Shown here in pieces: positions 1-5,667 of a stretch of 6,443 bases of DNA (position 1 is the first letter of the stretch; each line of letters begins with the position of its first letter). This DNA comes from Thermoplasmata archaeon (lineage in GTDB: Archaea; Thermoplasmatota; Thermoplasmata; Lutacidiplasmatales; UBA184). The position numbers and the translations under genes are program-made. The notes under the pieces were generated by a model. The model made no database searches. It saw only the letters and a list, made by a program, of their open reading frames with translations, and was not told the origin of the DNA. Location: the NCBI GenBank assembly GCA_030046135.1, contig JASIEC010000110.1:1-6443 (forward strand), in the 5' to 3' direction.

Positions 1-181
1 GTGCTCGCCCCGTCATGCGCGCCGCTCCGGCGACCCGCCGACGGCCGGATCGTGGGGTTCCCCGGACCGGCTCCCGACCGACGCTCGCCCAAAGCCGCTG
101 ACCCGGAGCATCGGTCCGGCCTCCCGGCCCCCCCAGCGCGGTCCGGCTTATTTCGCCGACTCACCGGCGGCGCGGGGACCG
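1..181. other. Left-edge stretch with no supported gene
   Basis: I see no credible gene here. A plus-strand frame is open across it, but its product is an Arg/Pro/Ala/Gly-rich string with no recognisable domain, as expected by chance in DNA this GC-rich. The one notable element is an AT-rich patch, CTTATTT at 147-153, resembling the TATA-like elements used elsewhere in the window. Neither orientation leads to a convincing start codon about 27 bases downstream. It may be a chance match or the promoter of an unseen RNA. Confidence 0.5.
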
Positions 182-508
182 CTACCGGGGAGGCGGCGTC
201 GGCGCGATCGACGGACCCTCGCCCAGGAGTCGCCGTGCGGCACGGTCGTAGCTCAGCTTCAGGGAGACGAGGGCCAGCGCGAGGATCAGAGTGATCCCGT
301 TCGCGAAGATGATCGGAAGGGAACGGACCAGCAGACCGTAGATCAACCACGTGCCCGTCCCGACCGAGAAGACGAGGAACGTGGTGAGAGAGATCTCCGC
401 GGCGCTCTTGAGGCGGTGGACGCGTACGACCTGCGGGACGAACGCGGCCGTCGTGCAGACCGCGGCGACGGACCCGACGGCGGTGATCGTCCACGGCGGG
501 AGGACCAT
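182..508 (-). CDS. SemiSWEET / MtN3-type PQ-loop membrane protein
   Basis: A 108-residue integral membrane protein of the SemiSWEET (MtN3/saliva, PQ-loop) family. Members form dimers that move small sugars down their gradient across the cytoplasmic membrane; the substrate here cannot be read from sequence. Three hydrophobic helices are visible at about residues 8-27, 41-60 and 66-86, making one triple-helix bundle, the usual SemiSWEET size. The PQ motif is Pro25-Gln26 at the end of helix 1, followed by the family-typical basic stretch and the Ala-Glu-Ile-Ser-Leu turn (37-41). Trp54, Tyr57-Gly58 and Asn70 match conserved family positions; the Asn lies in the helix that lines the sugar pocket. 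The ATG at 508 is the only sensible start. A GGAGGT lies at 521-526 on the minus strand, 12 bases upstream, rather far for a ribosome site. It is co-directional with the ABC genes but 149 bases downstream of them, so co-transcription is possible but unsupported. Confidence 0.85.
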   Translation of the reverse strand: MVLPPWTITAVGSVAAVCTTAAFVPQVVRVHRLKSAAEISLTTFLVFSVGTGTWLIYGLLVRSLPIIFANGITLILALALVSLKLSYDRAARRLLGEGPSIAPTPPPR

Positions 509-657
509 CGCGCGCGTGGGACCTCCGAGGGGATGACCCTGTCGCTTCGTGCGGACTCGGCGGGCCCGGCCGTGCGGGAACCTCGGCTCGGGAGCATCCC
601 CGCCGGGGCGGCTCCCGGTCTACGACCCGAGGTCGAAGCGCCGAGACGGGCGACCGC

Positions 658-1554
658 CTACACGAAGAGGTCCTCGAGAGGATTGTTCATCTCCCGGAGT
701 TCCCGAAGCCGCACCCCGTGGGACTCGAGGTCGCGCAGCAGGGCTGGGACGCCTTCCGGTCCGGGGAGCTCTCGGAGATAGTACTCTCCCTCTCGGGCCC
801 AGCCCGCCACGTACTCCGACGGTTCGAGGAGGCGGACCCCGACCACGAAGTGGGACCCCCGAAGGTTCTCGAGACGGTCGAACAGCGCGAGGCGTCCGTC
901 CTTGAGCGCGAGGACGTAGCGCCCGATCTCCCGCGCTTCGAACAGGTTGTGGGAGGAGTAGAGCACGATCTTCTCCCGACCGAGCTCGAGGATGATCGAT
1001 CGGATCTCCCGGGCGACCTTGGGGTCGAGGTTCGCGGTCGGCTCGTCGAGAAGGTAGATCGCGCGATCCTGGAGGAAGACGCGGGCGACCGAGGCCCGCT
1101 TCCTCTGCCCCGCGCTCAGCTGCGAGAGGAACCGGTCCGCGAACTCTCGGAGGGCGAGGAGGTCGAGCACGCGATCGACGTCGCCGGGGGAGGCTCCCTC
1201 CACCCGGGCGTACAGCCGGAGCGCCTCCCGGACCGTGAGCCCGTCCGGCATGCCGTCGGCGTGCGAGAGGTAGTGGAGGCGGTTCCGAGCGCGAGGGCGG
1301 TCGATCGGCTCGCCGTCGATCCGGACGGTGCCCTGGTACGGACGCAGGATCCCCGACAAGGTCCGGAAGAGCGTGGTCTTGCCCGCGCCGTTCGGCCCGA
1401 GGACCACGTAGATCCCGGGCCGGTCGACGTCGAACGTGATCTCCCGAAGGACCCGGGCCCCGAGGTACCCTGCGGAGACCGACTCGCAGGAGAGGCTCAC
1501 GCCTCCGCCCCGCTCCGTCGCGTGGAGTCCGGGCGGCGATCCCCCCGCGGCCAT
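658..1554 (-). CDS. ABC transporter ATP-binding protein (CcmA-like Q-loop)
   Basis: Cytoplasmic ATPase subunit of an ABC exporter, 298 residues from the ATG at 1554. Walker A is GPNGAGKTT (53-61), the signature LSAGQ (146-150), Walker B IYLLDE (166-171) with catalytic Glu171, the D-loop NLDP (175-178) and the switch His at 202. All key ATPase residues are present, so it should be active. The expected Q-loop Gln is replaced: the segment reads YLSHADG (95-101), resembling the Gly-His pair in haem-exporter ATPase CcmA. The C-terminal 60-70 residues form the accessory domain common to ABC-2 exporters, ending in PLEDLFV. The first 18 residues are Gly/Pro-rich and unlike the family; a GTG at 1500 would start VSLSCESVSAG, the normal N-terminus for these ATPases, giving 280 residues. 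It follows the permease gene by 19 bases, so the two are almost certainly one operon. The substrate is unknown. Confidence 0.93.
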   Translation of the reverse strand: MAAGGSPPGLHATERGGGVSLSCESVSAGYLGARVLREITFDVDRPGIYVVLGPNGAGKTTLFRTLSGILRPYQGTVRIDGEPIDRPRARNRLHYLSHADGMPDGLTVREALRLYARVEGASPGDVDRVLDLLALREFADRFLSQLSAGQRKRASVARVFLQDRAIYLLDEPTANLDPKVAREIRSIILELGREKIVLYSSHNLFEAREIGRYVLALKDGRLALFDRLENLRGSHFVVGVRLLEPSEYVAGWAREGEYYLRELPGPEGVPALLRDLESHGVRLRELREMNNPLEDLFV

Positions 1555-1573
1555 TCTCCGGTTCGGTCTCCGC

Positions 1574-2305
1574 TCAGGCGGGCGACAGCAGTCGCTCGTG
1601 CCGGAGGAATCGATCGATCATCGCGAGGAGGACGACCACGAACACGGCGACGAATGCCATCGCCGCCACCCCGATGCTGTAGAAGGTGACGGTGGAGGTG
1701 GTGACCCCCGAGGCGCCGAGCCCGGCCACGATCAGGAGGGTGCCGACCGGCGGCAGGATCCCGATGAACGGGGCGAGCCCGATGGGACTGTTGAGGCCCA
1801 CGCGAGGGGAGGAGAGAGCGGACCAGTACATCCCCACCGTCGTCGCGAACGCGCTGGCCGCATAGCTCATCGGCACGGTGTACAGGCCGAGCGCGACGGC
1901 GAGGCCCGTCGTGAGCGCGTGACCCCGGGCGAGGTACACCCCGAGTCCCGCGCCGAGCCCGACCCCGACGACGATCGACACCAGCGCAAGGCTCGAGACC
2001 AGGAAGTTGACGAACAGCTGGCGCGGGGTGAGCCCGTAGGCCATCAGGTACTCGAGCGTTCCCTTGAGACGGTCGCTCGAGAAGACGGCCAGCCCTCCCA
2101 TCGACCCGACGGACGCGAAGATGGGGAGGATCAGGGGATACGAGGACGGGAACGCCGACCCGGCGCTGAAGTTGAGGGCGACCCCGAGGAGCGCGGAGAG
2201 CGCCGTTCCGTAGACGAGGAAGAAGCGGCCGAGGGTCGTCGCCCGCCGGAAGGTGATCCCCACCAAGGAGGGGGGCCCGGCCGGTGACGGGGTTCCCGCA
2301 ATCAT
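1574..2305 (-). CDS. ABC-2 type transporter permease
   Basis: Membrane subunit of the ABC exporter encoded with the ATPase just downstream, 243 residues. Six hydrophobic segments fall at about residues 28-47, 57-75, 98-125, 131-160, 178-198 and 206-230, the standard ABC-2 topology with both ends cytoplasmic. The cytoplasmic stretch after helix 2, from DRLKGTLEYLMAYGLTPRQL (78-97), is the typical ABC-2 signature (E/K-GTLE-x-L...L..R.L/F) that contacts the nucleotide-binding subunit. The start is supported by a TATA-like element at 2329-2335 whose central A lies 27 bases upstream of the ATG at 2305, which places the transcript start at or next to the ATG (leaderless). An out-of-frame ATG at 2318 is ignored. 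General resemblance is to export-type permeases of drugs, lipids or cofactors. Despite the CcmA-like ATPase, I do not see clear CcmB identity or other cytochrome c maturation genes nearby, so the substrate is left open. Confidence 0.88.
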   Translation of the reverse strand: MIAGTPSPAGPPSLVGITFRRATTLGRFFLVYGTALSALLGVALNFSAGSAFPSSYPLILPIFASVGSMGGLAVFSSDRLKGTLEYLMAYGLTPRQLFVNFLVSSLALVSIVVGVGLGAGLGVYLARGHALTTGLAVALGLYTVPMSYAASAFATTVGMYWSALSSPRVGLNSPIGLAPFIGILPPVGTLLIVAGLGASGVTTSTVTFYSIGVAAMAFVAVFVVVLLAMIDRFLRHERLLSPA

Positions 2306-2328
2306 CGGGGGGATTCATGGAGCCGAGC

Positions 2329-2335
2329 GAATAAG
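2329..2335 (-). promoter_or_regulatory. TATA-like element of the ABC exporter operon
   Basis: On the minus strand this reads CTTATTC inside GC-rich DNA. Its central A (2332) is 27 bases upstream of the permease ATG at 2305, the usual archaeal spacing between TATA box and transcription start. This predicts a leaderless permease-ATPase transcript. It lies in the 66-base gap after the MFS gene, so the exporter pair probably has its own promoter. Confidence 0.55.
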
Positions 2336-2371
2336 TCGGTCGCGGTGGGCGCGCCCCGGCCCGGGGACGGG

Positions 2372-3562
2372 CTACGCTCGCCCCGGTTCGGACCGCCGGG
2401 CGGGGAGCGACGAGTCCGTCGCGAGGGTGAAGGCGAGGGCGATCAGCGCGATCGCGGCGGCGACGGGGAAGAGGCTTCGAGGGCCGAACGTCGCGTAGAC
2501 CACGCCCAGCAGCAGGGGGCCGAGGACGGAGCCGAGGTCCTCGAACGATCCGAACACCCCGACTCCGGTCCCTTGGTCCCCCGGCAAGGTACGGGAGAGA
2601 GCCATCGGAAGGAGAGAGACCCCGAGCCACCCCGCCCCGATGGCGAGGACCAGGGTCGCGACGACCATGTCGAGGGAGGTCGACGAGAGCCAGGTCCCGG
2701 CCGCGCCGGCCATCAAGAGGAGGAAGCCGAGCGGCACGGTCCGGCGCGCACCCCAGCGGTCGGCAAGCCCTCCGACCAGCAACCCGGTCAGGAGCGCCAC
2801 GCCTCGCGCCGCCCCGATGATGTACCCGGTCGCCTCGATCGTCACGTGGAACAGACCGATCGAGTAGTACTGGAGGAAGTTCGTCACCAGGGTGTAGACC
2901 ATGAAGTAGAGCACCACGAGCGCCGACGCGCGGACGAACTGCCGCTCGAACAGGGAACGGAGGGAGCCCCGGCCCCGGGAACGCTCCCGCGGGAGCGGGA
3001 CGGTGTGCCACGGGACCAGCACGAGGGGGAGCGTCGAGAGAACGAAGACGGCGGTCCCGACATAGAGGTTCAGCCAGAAGCCCCCGAGCAGGTAGAGGAC
3101 GGGCCCGACCGACGTCCCGACACTGAGACCGATCCCCAGGAACAGGCCGAGGCGCCCGAGGCCGTGGCCGGCCTTCCCGGGGCCCAGGGCGTTCATCCCC
3201 AGCCATCGCATGAGCGGGGTGCTGTAGACGACGAGCATCCCGTACACTCCGAGCAGGAGCGCGAAGACCCCGAAGGAACGAGCGAACCCGAGCGCGAGCA
3301 TGGCGAGAACGGTCGCCGTTCCCAGCGTGGCGAGCGACCGGAACGAACCGAGGCGGAACGCGAGGTAGCCCCACAGGCTCTCCGTCGCGAGGGTCCCGAG
3401 AGCGTAGGCCGCGAGCGCGATCCCGTACTCGACGACGGATAGGTGCAGCTGCTCGAAACGGAACGGGAGCACCACCAGGATGAGCGCGTACGCGGCCCAG
3501 GTGCCGAGGCTCGCGAGGTACACCGAGAGGACGACCCGTCTCTCCGCGGCCACGAGGGGCAC
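2372..3562 (-). CDS. Major facilitator superfamily transporter
   Basis: A 396-residue secondary transporter of the cytoplasmic membrane with about 12 hydrophobic helices in two six-helix halves, the normal MFS length. Motif A appears in both halves: degenerate at about 61-77 (ESLWGYLAFRLGSFRSL) and well conserved at 264-279 (GGLADRWGARRTVPLG), both in the cytoplasmic loop between helices 2-3 and 8-9. A basic central loop (about 190-210) separates the halves. The sequence most resembles sugar or drug efflux-type MFS permeases; the substrate cannot be assigned. The codon at 3562 is GTG; another in-frame GTG at 3553 would remove three residues. An AT-richer patch (CTTTCTT, 3583-3589, minus strand) lies 21-27 bases upstream of 3562, a weak TATA-like candidate that fits either start. 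Gaps of 112 bases before and 66 after argue for a single-gene transcript. Confidence 0.9.
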   Translation of the reverse strand: MPLVAAERRVVLSVYLASLGTWAAYALILVVLPFRFEQLHLSVVEYGIALAAYALGTLATESLWGYLAFRLGSFRSLATLGTATVLAMLALGFARSFGVFALLLGVYGMLVVYSTPLMRWLGMNALGPGKAGHGLGRLGLFLGIGLSVGTSVGPVLYLLGGFWLNLYVGTAVFVLSTLPLVLVPWHTVPLPRERSRGRGSLRSLFERQFVRASALVVLYFMVYTLVTNFLQYYSIGLFHVTIEATGYIIGAARGVALLTGLLVGGLADRWGARRTVPLGFLLLMAGAAGTWLSSTSLDMVVATLVLAIGAGWLGVSLLPMALSRTLPGDQGTGVGVFGSFEDLGSVLGPLLLGVVYATFGPRSLFPVAAAIALIALAFTLATDSSLPARRSEPGRA

Positions 3563-3582
3563 GAGCGGCCCACGCTCGGCCG

Positions 3583-3589
3583 AAGAAAG
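3583..3589 (-). promoter_or_regulatory. Possible weak TATA-like element of the MFS gene
   Basis: On the minus strand this reads CTTTCTT, the most AT-rich patch ahead of the MFS gene. Its centre is 24 bases upstream of the GTG at 3562 and about 33 from the GTG at 3553, so it would give a leaderless or very short-leader transcript. The match to a TATA box is poor because it lacks the central A. Confidence 0.25.
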
Positions 3590-3674
3590 CGTTGCCCGCG
3601 AACGTCGTGGGCCGGGACCGCCACGCTCCGTCGGCCGGGCCGCCTCGGCCGCCCGCCCCCGGCGTCCGCCTTCT

Positions 3675-3959
3675 TCAGGCGAACGGGTCCGGGTCGTCCA
3701 CCGGTTCCGAGTCGGGTTCGTCGGGGGGCTCGTGCCGGACTCGGAGGTACCACGCGATCCCGAGGATCGTCACCACCGCTCCGATCCCGAGAAGGGACGA
3801 GCCGAACAGAAGGTCCGGGAGACGCGCTGACGCGCGGTGCGCGCCGAGGAGGACGACCCCGCCCCCGCCGGTGATCACAACCCCCGTCAGGATCACCAGC
3901 TGGGCCAGCGGTTTCGAACCCGCGTTCCGCCAGAGCGGCACCGCCCACGTGACGGCCAT
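3675..3959 (-). CDS. Small two-TM membrane protein of unknown function
   Basis: A 94-residue protein from the ATG at 3959, or 100 residues from an in-frame GTG at 3977. I do not recognise a family. Numbered from the ATG, it has a short basic N-terminus, a hydrophobic helix at about residues 19-40 (Gly/Val/Leu-rich, with a run of four Gly), a short loop with His and Arg residues, and a second helix at about 51-72. It ends in an acidic tail rich in Asp, Glu and Pro (about 77-94), presumably cytoplasmic or surface-exposed. Reality as a gene is supported by the clear hydrophobic pattern and a TATA-like element at 3995-4001. That element predicts a transcript start near 3971, downstream of the GTG and 12 bases before the ATG, so I prefer the ATG. 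It sits alone between the glycosylase and MFS genes, and nothing in its position suggests a role. Confidence 0.65.
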   Translation of the reverse strand: MAVTWAVPLWRNAGSKPLAQLVILTGVVITGGGGVVLLGAHRASARLPDLLFGSSLLGIGAVVTILGIAWYLRVRHEPPDEPDSEPVDDPDPFA

Positions 3960-3994
3960 GAGAGCGCGGCCCGACACAATGAGGGGCCGCGCCT

Positions 3995-4001
3995 ACAAAA
4001 G
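3995..4001 (-). promoter_or_regulatory. TATA-like element of the small membrane protein gene
   Basis: On the minus strand this reads CTTTTGT within the 135-150 base gap between the glycosylase stop and the small membrane protein. Transcription about 27 bases downstream would begin near 3971, which favours the ATG at 3959 over the GTG at 3977. It is the most AT-rich run in this gap. On the plus strand it does not lead to a credible gene. Confidence 0.45.
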
Positions 4002-4091
4002 CGATCAACGCCGGCGCGAGAGCATCGTGCGGGCCCTCGTGCCCTCCGAGACCGCGGCGCCTCGAGCGGGACAAGGACGGCGCGCCGGCGC

Positions 4092-4118
4092 CGATGAGAA
4101 GGAGGATCTAGCTCATCG
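4092..4118 (-). repeat. Inverted repeat across the glycosylase stop codon
   Basis: A perfect 7-base inverted repeat, CGATGAG (4092-4098) and CTCATCG (4112-4118), with a 13-base spacer that overlaps the glycosylase stop codon at 4113-4115. It directly abuts a second, stronger inverted repeat. On the minus-strand transcript the spacer and 3' arm are pyrimidine-rich. It could form part of a 3'-end structure; it is not a classic hairpin plus U-run terminator. Confidence 0.4.
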
Positions 4119-5363
4119 AAGGTCCCTCTTCCAGCCCCGAGGGACCTTGGAGGAATACGCGACCCGGTCGGCGCCCACGAACTCCGCGAGCCGGTCGATC
4201 GTCGCCCCGAGCTCGGCCGCGACCGTGCGATCGAGGGGGGCTCCGGGCTCGGCGTGGACCGAGTTGATCACGAGCTCTCCGCGCTCCCGGTCGAGCCGGG
4301 GATCGATCCGGCCGATCAGCCGCTCCCCCCAGAGGATGGGAAGGACGTACGTTCCGAACCTGCGCTTCTCCTCCGGAAGGAACTGCTCTCGAACGTAGTG
4401 GAAGCCGAAGACCCGCTCCGTCCGGGAGGTGCTGCAGATCAGGTTGTCAAACGGCGGGAGCAGAGAGAGTCGGGGGTGCCACCGGGCTCCTCCGATCGAG
4501 TCGAGGAGGGGGACGTCGAGCTTGTGGATGTATCGCTCGTCTCGGGACCCGAGCTCCGGGACCGCGACCCGGTGGATCGTCCCCTCCTCTTTGAGCCGAG
4601 CCAGGGCGGCGCGCAGGTGGCTGTAGCGGCCGCGGACGAAGTAGTAGGTGATCTCGGACGGAGTGGCCGTCCCGAGGGCGCGCAGGGCCCTCTGCGCCGC
4701 CCGGCGCTCGAACCCCTCCTCGGAAACCTCCTCCCGGTCCACCCAGCTCGGAAGGAACGGCCTGGCGAGGCCCCAGAGGTTCTGGTTTCCCCGATGCCCG
4801 ACGACCATCACGTCGCCCGTCATCAGGAGATGGAACAGCATGTGCGAGACGTCGCTCCCGGGGGTCCACTCCCCGTCGTCCGTCCTCGTCCGGGCGTGGT
4901 CCTCGAACTCGTCCAGCCGGAGAGGACCGCTGCGGAGCTCCCGGAGGAGTTTGCGGCGCAGGTCGCCATGGCGCGCGAGGAACTTCTGGGCCTGAGTCCG
5001 CTGGGAGCCCCACGAGCTCGACAGTGACTCGGGATACCGTGCCATCAGCGAGCGAAACAGCGGGTAGTCCTCGGTGAGCACGATCGACGCCAGCGGCGTC
5101 CAGTGCTCGAAGAGCCGCTTCTCCTCCCAGAGGAGCTTCTCGAGGTCCGGCAGTCGGAAGCGGCCGAGGCGGCTCCAGAGAGAGAGGACGTGGGAAGGCG
5201 CGACGATGCTCACCGGATCCCACTGGACGTAGGCGAGGTCCCGGACCACGTCGACGATCGCGCTCGGAGTCACGCGGGCCGGGAGCTTGCCCGCCAGGTG
5301 TTGCTTCGAGACCGCGAGGCGTCGGACGGTCTCGAGTGACGCGGTGAGCGGGGCTCGGCTCAT
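4113..5363 (-). CDS. AlkX/YcaQ-type winged-helix DNA glycosylase
   Basis: A 416-residue member of the winged-helix HTH_42 (YcaQ/AlkZ) DNA glycosylase family, which removes bulky or crosslinked alkylated bases; E. coli YcaQ (AlkX) unhooks nitrogen-mustard interstrand crosslinks. The N-terminal region holds the catalytic motif Gln47-Trp48-Asp49 within YVQWDPVSIVAPSH. The Gln-hydrophobic-Asp form belongs to the YcaQ/AlkX branch, whereas AlkZ enzymes have Gln-x-Gln. This is followed by the conserved LSLWSRLG (60-67) and a His-Trp-x-x-x-Ala segment (87-92). Middle winged-helix segments occur at about 134-200 and 222-290. The C-terminal region is typical: LLPPFDNLI (301-309), TERVFGF (315-321), the Lys-Arg-Arg-Phe-Gly-x-Tyr-Val-Leu-Pro stretch (333-342), and a beta segment GRIDP (351-355). 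Length is normal and no key residue is missing. The ATG at 5363 overlaps the stop of a short upstream frame as ATGA. There is no ribosome-binding motif. Confidence 0.88.
   Translation of the reverse strand: MSRAPLTASLETVRRLAVSKQHLAGKLPARVTPSAIVDVVRDLAYVQWDPVSIVAPSHVLSLWSRLGRFRLPDLEKLLWEEKRLFEHWTPLASIVLTEDYPLFRSLMARYPESLSSSWGSQRTQAQKFLARHGDLRRKLLRELRSGPLRLDEFEDHARTRTDDGEWTPGSDVSHMLFHLLMTGDVMVVGHRGNQNLWGLARPFLPSWVDREEVSEEGFERRAAQRALRALGTATPSEITYYFVRGRYSHLRAALARLKEEGTIHRVAVPELGSRDERYIHKLDVPLLDSIGGARWHPRLSLLPPFDNLICSTSRTERVFGFHYVREQFLPEEKRRFGTYVLPILWGERLIGRIDPRLDRERGELVINSVHAEPGAPLDRTVAAELGATIDRLAEFVGADRVAYSSKVPRGWKRDLR
4119..4148 (-). terminator. Perfect 10-bp hairpin at the 3' end of the glycosylase gene
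   Basis: AAGGTCCCTC (4119-4128) and GAGGGACCTT (4139-4148) are exact reverse complements separated by ten bases, so the transcript can fold into a 10-bp stem with a 10-base loop. The arms lie inside the last ten or so codons, ending three bases before the stop codon. No U-run follows, so calling it a terminator or mRNA-stabilising 3' hairpin is inference; the repeat itself is certain. It encodes the Lys-Val-Pro-Arg to Arg-Asp-Leu end of the protein, so chance symmetry of a Lys/Arg/Pro-rich tail is the alternative. Confidence 0.4.
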
Positions 5364-5437
5364 CGTGCACCCCGCGCGTCCAGGTGGCCTGACGTGGGCG
5401 CTGGACCCGAACGCGGCCGGGGCTCGGGGACGCGCAC
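5360..5437 (-). CDS. Possible leaderless leader peptide overlapping the glycosylase start
   Basis: A 25-codon GTG-initiated frame whose TGA overlaps the glycosylase ATG by four bases (ATGA). The GTG lies 28 bases downstream of the TATA-like element at 5462-5468, so a transcript from that element would begin right at this codon. If translated, ribosomes ending here could re-initiate on the glycosylase, which has no ribosome-binding motif of its own. The peptide is Arg/Pro/Gly-rich and otherwise unremarkable. It may equally be just untranslated leader; reality is uncertain. Confidence 0.2.
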   Translation of the reverse strand: MRVPEPRPRSGPAPTSGHLDARGAR

Positions 5438-5461
5438 GGTCGCCGCGCAGTCAGGGCGGGG

Positions 5462-5468
5462 GAATAAC
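5462..5468 (-). promoter_or_regulatory. TATA-like element upstream of the glycosylase gene
   Basis: On the minus strand this reads GTTATTC, almost the same as the element ahead of the ABC exporter (CTTATTC). Its central A (5465) predicts a transcript start near 5438, giving a leader of about 75 bases before the glycosylase ATG, or a leaderless start on the short GTG frame at 5437. It is bracketed by GGGGGA and TCCCCC arms of an inverted repeat at 5458-5475, which might be a regulator site or chance. Confidence 0.4.
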
Positions 5469-5524
5469 CTCCCCCAACAGCAGCCGGACGGCGTGAACCC
5501 CGGGAACCCTTCGTCGCCCGTTCC

Positions 5525-5638
5525 GGGGCCGTGCCTCTGTCCGAAGCGCTCGGCGGGCTCGCCCACCTTCAGCAGCCTCCGCGACGCGGGGAGCTCGGTC
5601 GCCTTGCCCGCTCCATCGAGCCCGTCATGTAGATACAC
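5525..5638 (-). pseudogene. Possible remnant of a thymidylate-kinase-like P-loop protein
   Basis: The minus-strand frame from the GTG at 5638 begins MYLHDGLDGAGKATEL, which resembles the Walker A start of thymidylate kinases and related P-loop kinases (consensus near DG-hydrophobic-DGAGKST). The Ser/Thr after the essential Lys is Ala here, which would impair nucleotide binding. After about 35-40 residues, with mostly G/C third codon positions, the frame drifts into Arg/Pro/Gly-rich sequence with no kinase features and ends at 5360. The whole frame is 92 codons against roughly 200 for a kinase. It could be a decayed, internally deleted gene, or a chance match in GC-rich DNA. The right boundary is the first plausible start; the left one is my estimate of where resemblance stops. 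Confidence 0.2.
5629..5636 (+). promoter_or_regulatory. Possible weak TATA-like element of the mscS-like gene
   Basis: The plus strand reads GTAGATAC here, the only AT-richer run close to the mscS-like start. A transcript beginning about 27 bases downstream would start near 5660, eight bases before the GTG at 5668. The match is weak. Confidence 0.25.
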
Positions 5639-5667
5639 CGGTCCATGCTGCGCCCGGGCGATTCGCC

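Larger units (their letters stand above)
5364..5667. other. Intergenic region between the divergent glycosylase and mscS-like genes
   Basis: About 300 bases separate two divergently transcribed genes. I see no RNA gene. It holds a TATA-like element on the minus strand (5462-5468) inside a six-base inverted repeat, GGGGGA (5458-5463) and TCCCCC (5470-5475), and a weak AT-rich patch on the plus strand (5629-5636). A minus-strand frame runs through it with a P-loop-like N-terminus, described separately. Both neighbours probably take their promoters from here. Confidence 0.6.

Noticed and set aside
1..294. A 97-codon open frame on the plus strand from the left edge
   Set aside because: Overlaps the SemiSWEET gene on the opposite strand and is Arg/Pro/Ser-rich with no domain; considered a chance frame.
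718..1689. A 323-codon plus-strand frame
   Set aside because: Antisense to the ABC ATPase gene; its acidic/Arg-rich composition mirrors the ATPase codons, and the minus strand has complete ABC motifs.
658..2305. The ABC pair as CcmA/CcmB of cytochrome c maturation
   Set aside because: Only the ATPase Q-loop region resembles CcmA; the permease shows generic ABC-2 features and no other Ccm genes are present in the window.
2354..2366. CCCCGGCCCGGGG palindrome after the MFS stop, considered as a terminator
   Set aside because: It has a single-base centre, so it cannot form a stable hairpin with a loop, and no T-run follows; likely chance in GC-rich DNA.
1497..3374. A 625-codon open frame on the minus strand
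   Set aside because: It runs across the permease and MFS genes in another frame and encodes an Arg/Pro/Ala/Gly-rich string with no domain; it is a by-product of high GC, where stop codons are rare.
2345..3442. A 365-codon open frame on the plus strand rich in Glu, Arg, Asp, Pro
   Set aside because: It is antisense to the MFS gene in register and its composition mirrors the complement of hydrophobic codons. No recognisable domain.
3908..3922. GGTTTCGAACC, another tRNA T-arm look-alike
   Set aside because: Only a short symmetric stretch inside the small membrane protein gene; no acceptor, D or anticodon arms around it.
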